The notes under the pieces were generated by a model that saw only the letters and a list, made by a program, of their open reading frames with translations, had not been told where the DNA came from and ran no database searches. From the NCBI GenBank assembly GCA_035379625.1, contig DAOSVM010000036.1, forward strand, positions 1-25,155: a DNA stretch of 25,155 nt, read 5' to 3'. This stretch comes from DAOSCP01 sp035379625. GTDB taxonomy: Bacteria > Bacteroidota > Ignavibacteria > Ignavibacteriales > DAOSCP01. Made by a program: the position numbers and the translations under genes. Positions 24,440 to 25,155 of this stretch are shown piece after piece; positions within the stretch are counted from its first letter, which is position 1; each line of letters starts with the position of its first letter.

Positions 24440-24988
24440 TCACTCCGATGAAATTTCTTTGCATTCTTTTATAATTTTTTCGACATCTCCAGTTGTAACT
24501 TTTGCATAAACTCTATCTCTAACTGTTACAACTGGTGCAAGTCCACATGCTCCAACACACCTTACAATATCAATTGAATATTCCTTATCTTCGGTTACTT
24601 CTTGTGGCCCTATACCTAATTGCTCGGTAAATTCTTCTAAAATTCTTTGAGCTCCTTTTACAAAGCAAGCTGTACCTAAACAGATATGAATTTGATTTTT
24701 ACCTTTTGGTGTTGTTGTGAAAAAATTATAAAAACTAATAACACCGGCAACTTCGGAAAGATGTAAATTCATTTTTTTGGCTACAAAGATTTGTACTTCT
24801 TCAGGTAAGTATCCAAATATTTCTTGTGCTTTATGAAGTACCTGAATTAAATGCCCTTTTCTGAAAGGATCTCTTTTTTGAATGCCTAATGAACTAATAA
24901 AATCATCCAATTTATTATACATTTGTTCCAAAAGTTCATTATGGCATTCTTTTTGAGTTAATTGTAAATCGTCCAAAGCTACCCCCAT
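24440..24988 (-). CDS. hydC: Hydrogenase 2Fe-2S subunit (HydC, NuoE-like)
   Basis: This 182-residue thioredoxin-like ferredoxin has ligands C103 and C108 (HICLGTACF) and C144 and C148 (VRCVGACGLAP), the NuoE pattern. The helical N-terminal part includes the usual LPEEVQIFVAKKMN block. It is the first gene of hydCBA and passes electrons within the hydrogenase complex. The first 15-20 residues are a slightly long N-terminus and no clear ribosome site precedes the ATG at 24986-24988, so the start is less certain than the rest. The 112 bp upstream is AT-rich without a convincing promoter and ends in a repeat copy. Confidence 0.94.
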   Translation of the reverse strand: MGVALDDLQLTQKECHNELLEQMYNKLDDFISSLGIQKRDPFRKGHLIQVLHKAQEIFGYLPEEVQIFVAKKMNLHLSEVAGVISFYNFFTTTPKGKNQIHICLGTACFVKGAQRILEEFTEQLGIGPQEVTEDKEYSIDIVRCVGACGLAPVVTVRDRVYAKVTTGDVEKIIKECKEISSE

Positions 24989-25101
24989 AAATAAGTAAAC
25001 ATTAATTTAATATATAATAGAAAAAATTTTACTTGTTTAATTAAAATGTATTTGATATATTTATAAATTGTACCTTTTTATAATTTTTTAGAAAATAATT
25101 A

Positions 25102-25155
25102 ACCCAAATTATGCATTAGGAAATACAAAAGGGGGTGAAGCATTATCTATTTTAG
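25102..25155. repeat. Second copy (partial) of the nested inverted-repeat element, cut by the window edge
   Basis: From ACCCAAATTATGCATTAG onward, 54 bp match the inverse of 20422-20475 with five differences, all transitions. It is preceded by TTA (25099-25101), as expected if this element also targets TTA. It lies upstream of hydC and continues beyond the window. Confidence 0.75.

Overview
The window is a low-GC bacterial chromosome segment with dense genes in mixed orientation. The best clues to lineage are a type IX secretion (T9SS) C-terminal sorting domain on an exported esterase, a type III glutamine synthetase, and a SufBCDSU-type Fe-S operon. A trimeric [FeFe] hydrogenase adds an anaerobic lifestyle. 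Together they suggest a fermentative member of the Bacteroidota/Ignavibacteria side of the FCB group. The exact lineage is inference. Several putative promoters here look like ordinary sigma-70 sites (TTGACA/TATATT type), not the Bacteroidetes TTTG/TAnnTTTG type.

Layout. 1-3696 (+): the 3' part of a suf operon (sufC partial, sufD, sufS, sufU, sufT-like), closed by a bidirectional terminator. 3735-6392 (-): thrS and an SRAP/YedK-like abasic-site protein. 6424-6587 (+): tRNA-Asn(GTT) with promoter and terminator. 6608-7294 (-): rsmI. 7389-11806 (+): a tight cluster of a methyltransferase-fold protein, an RlmD/TrmA-type Fe-S RNA methyltransferase, a metallo-beta-lactamase hydrolase and an exported M49-like metallopeptidase. 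12409-13560 (-): a membrane acyltransferase-like protein. 13745-15889 (+): a long coiled-coil protein with a very acidic tail. 16155-18335 (+): glnN. 18418-19863 (+): a carbohydrate-binding-module/esterase/T9SS protein. 20776-24988 (-): hydC-hydB-hydA, an operon for a probably electron-bifurcating hydrogenase.

The most unusual content is non-coding. The only two gaps over 300 bp both lie between convergent genes and each holds one copy of the same element (11852-12387 and 19932-20732). Each copy has about 21-bp terminal inverted repeats and GC-rich hairpins just inside both ends. Each also has an AT-rich core of 55-bp tandem units, each unit carrying 12-bp near-palindromes spaced exactly 17 bp apart. 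Paired base changes between copies keep the left hairpin intact. The second copy is interrupted by a 185-bp inverted-repeat element flanked by TTA duplications. Removing that insert plus one TTA restores the 55-bp phase exactly. A further copy of the 185-bp element starts at the right edge of the window, upstream of the hydrogenase operon. No transposase is present, so these look like two families of non-autonomous elements, one nested in the other. Whether the 17/55-bp palindrome array has a function is open.
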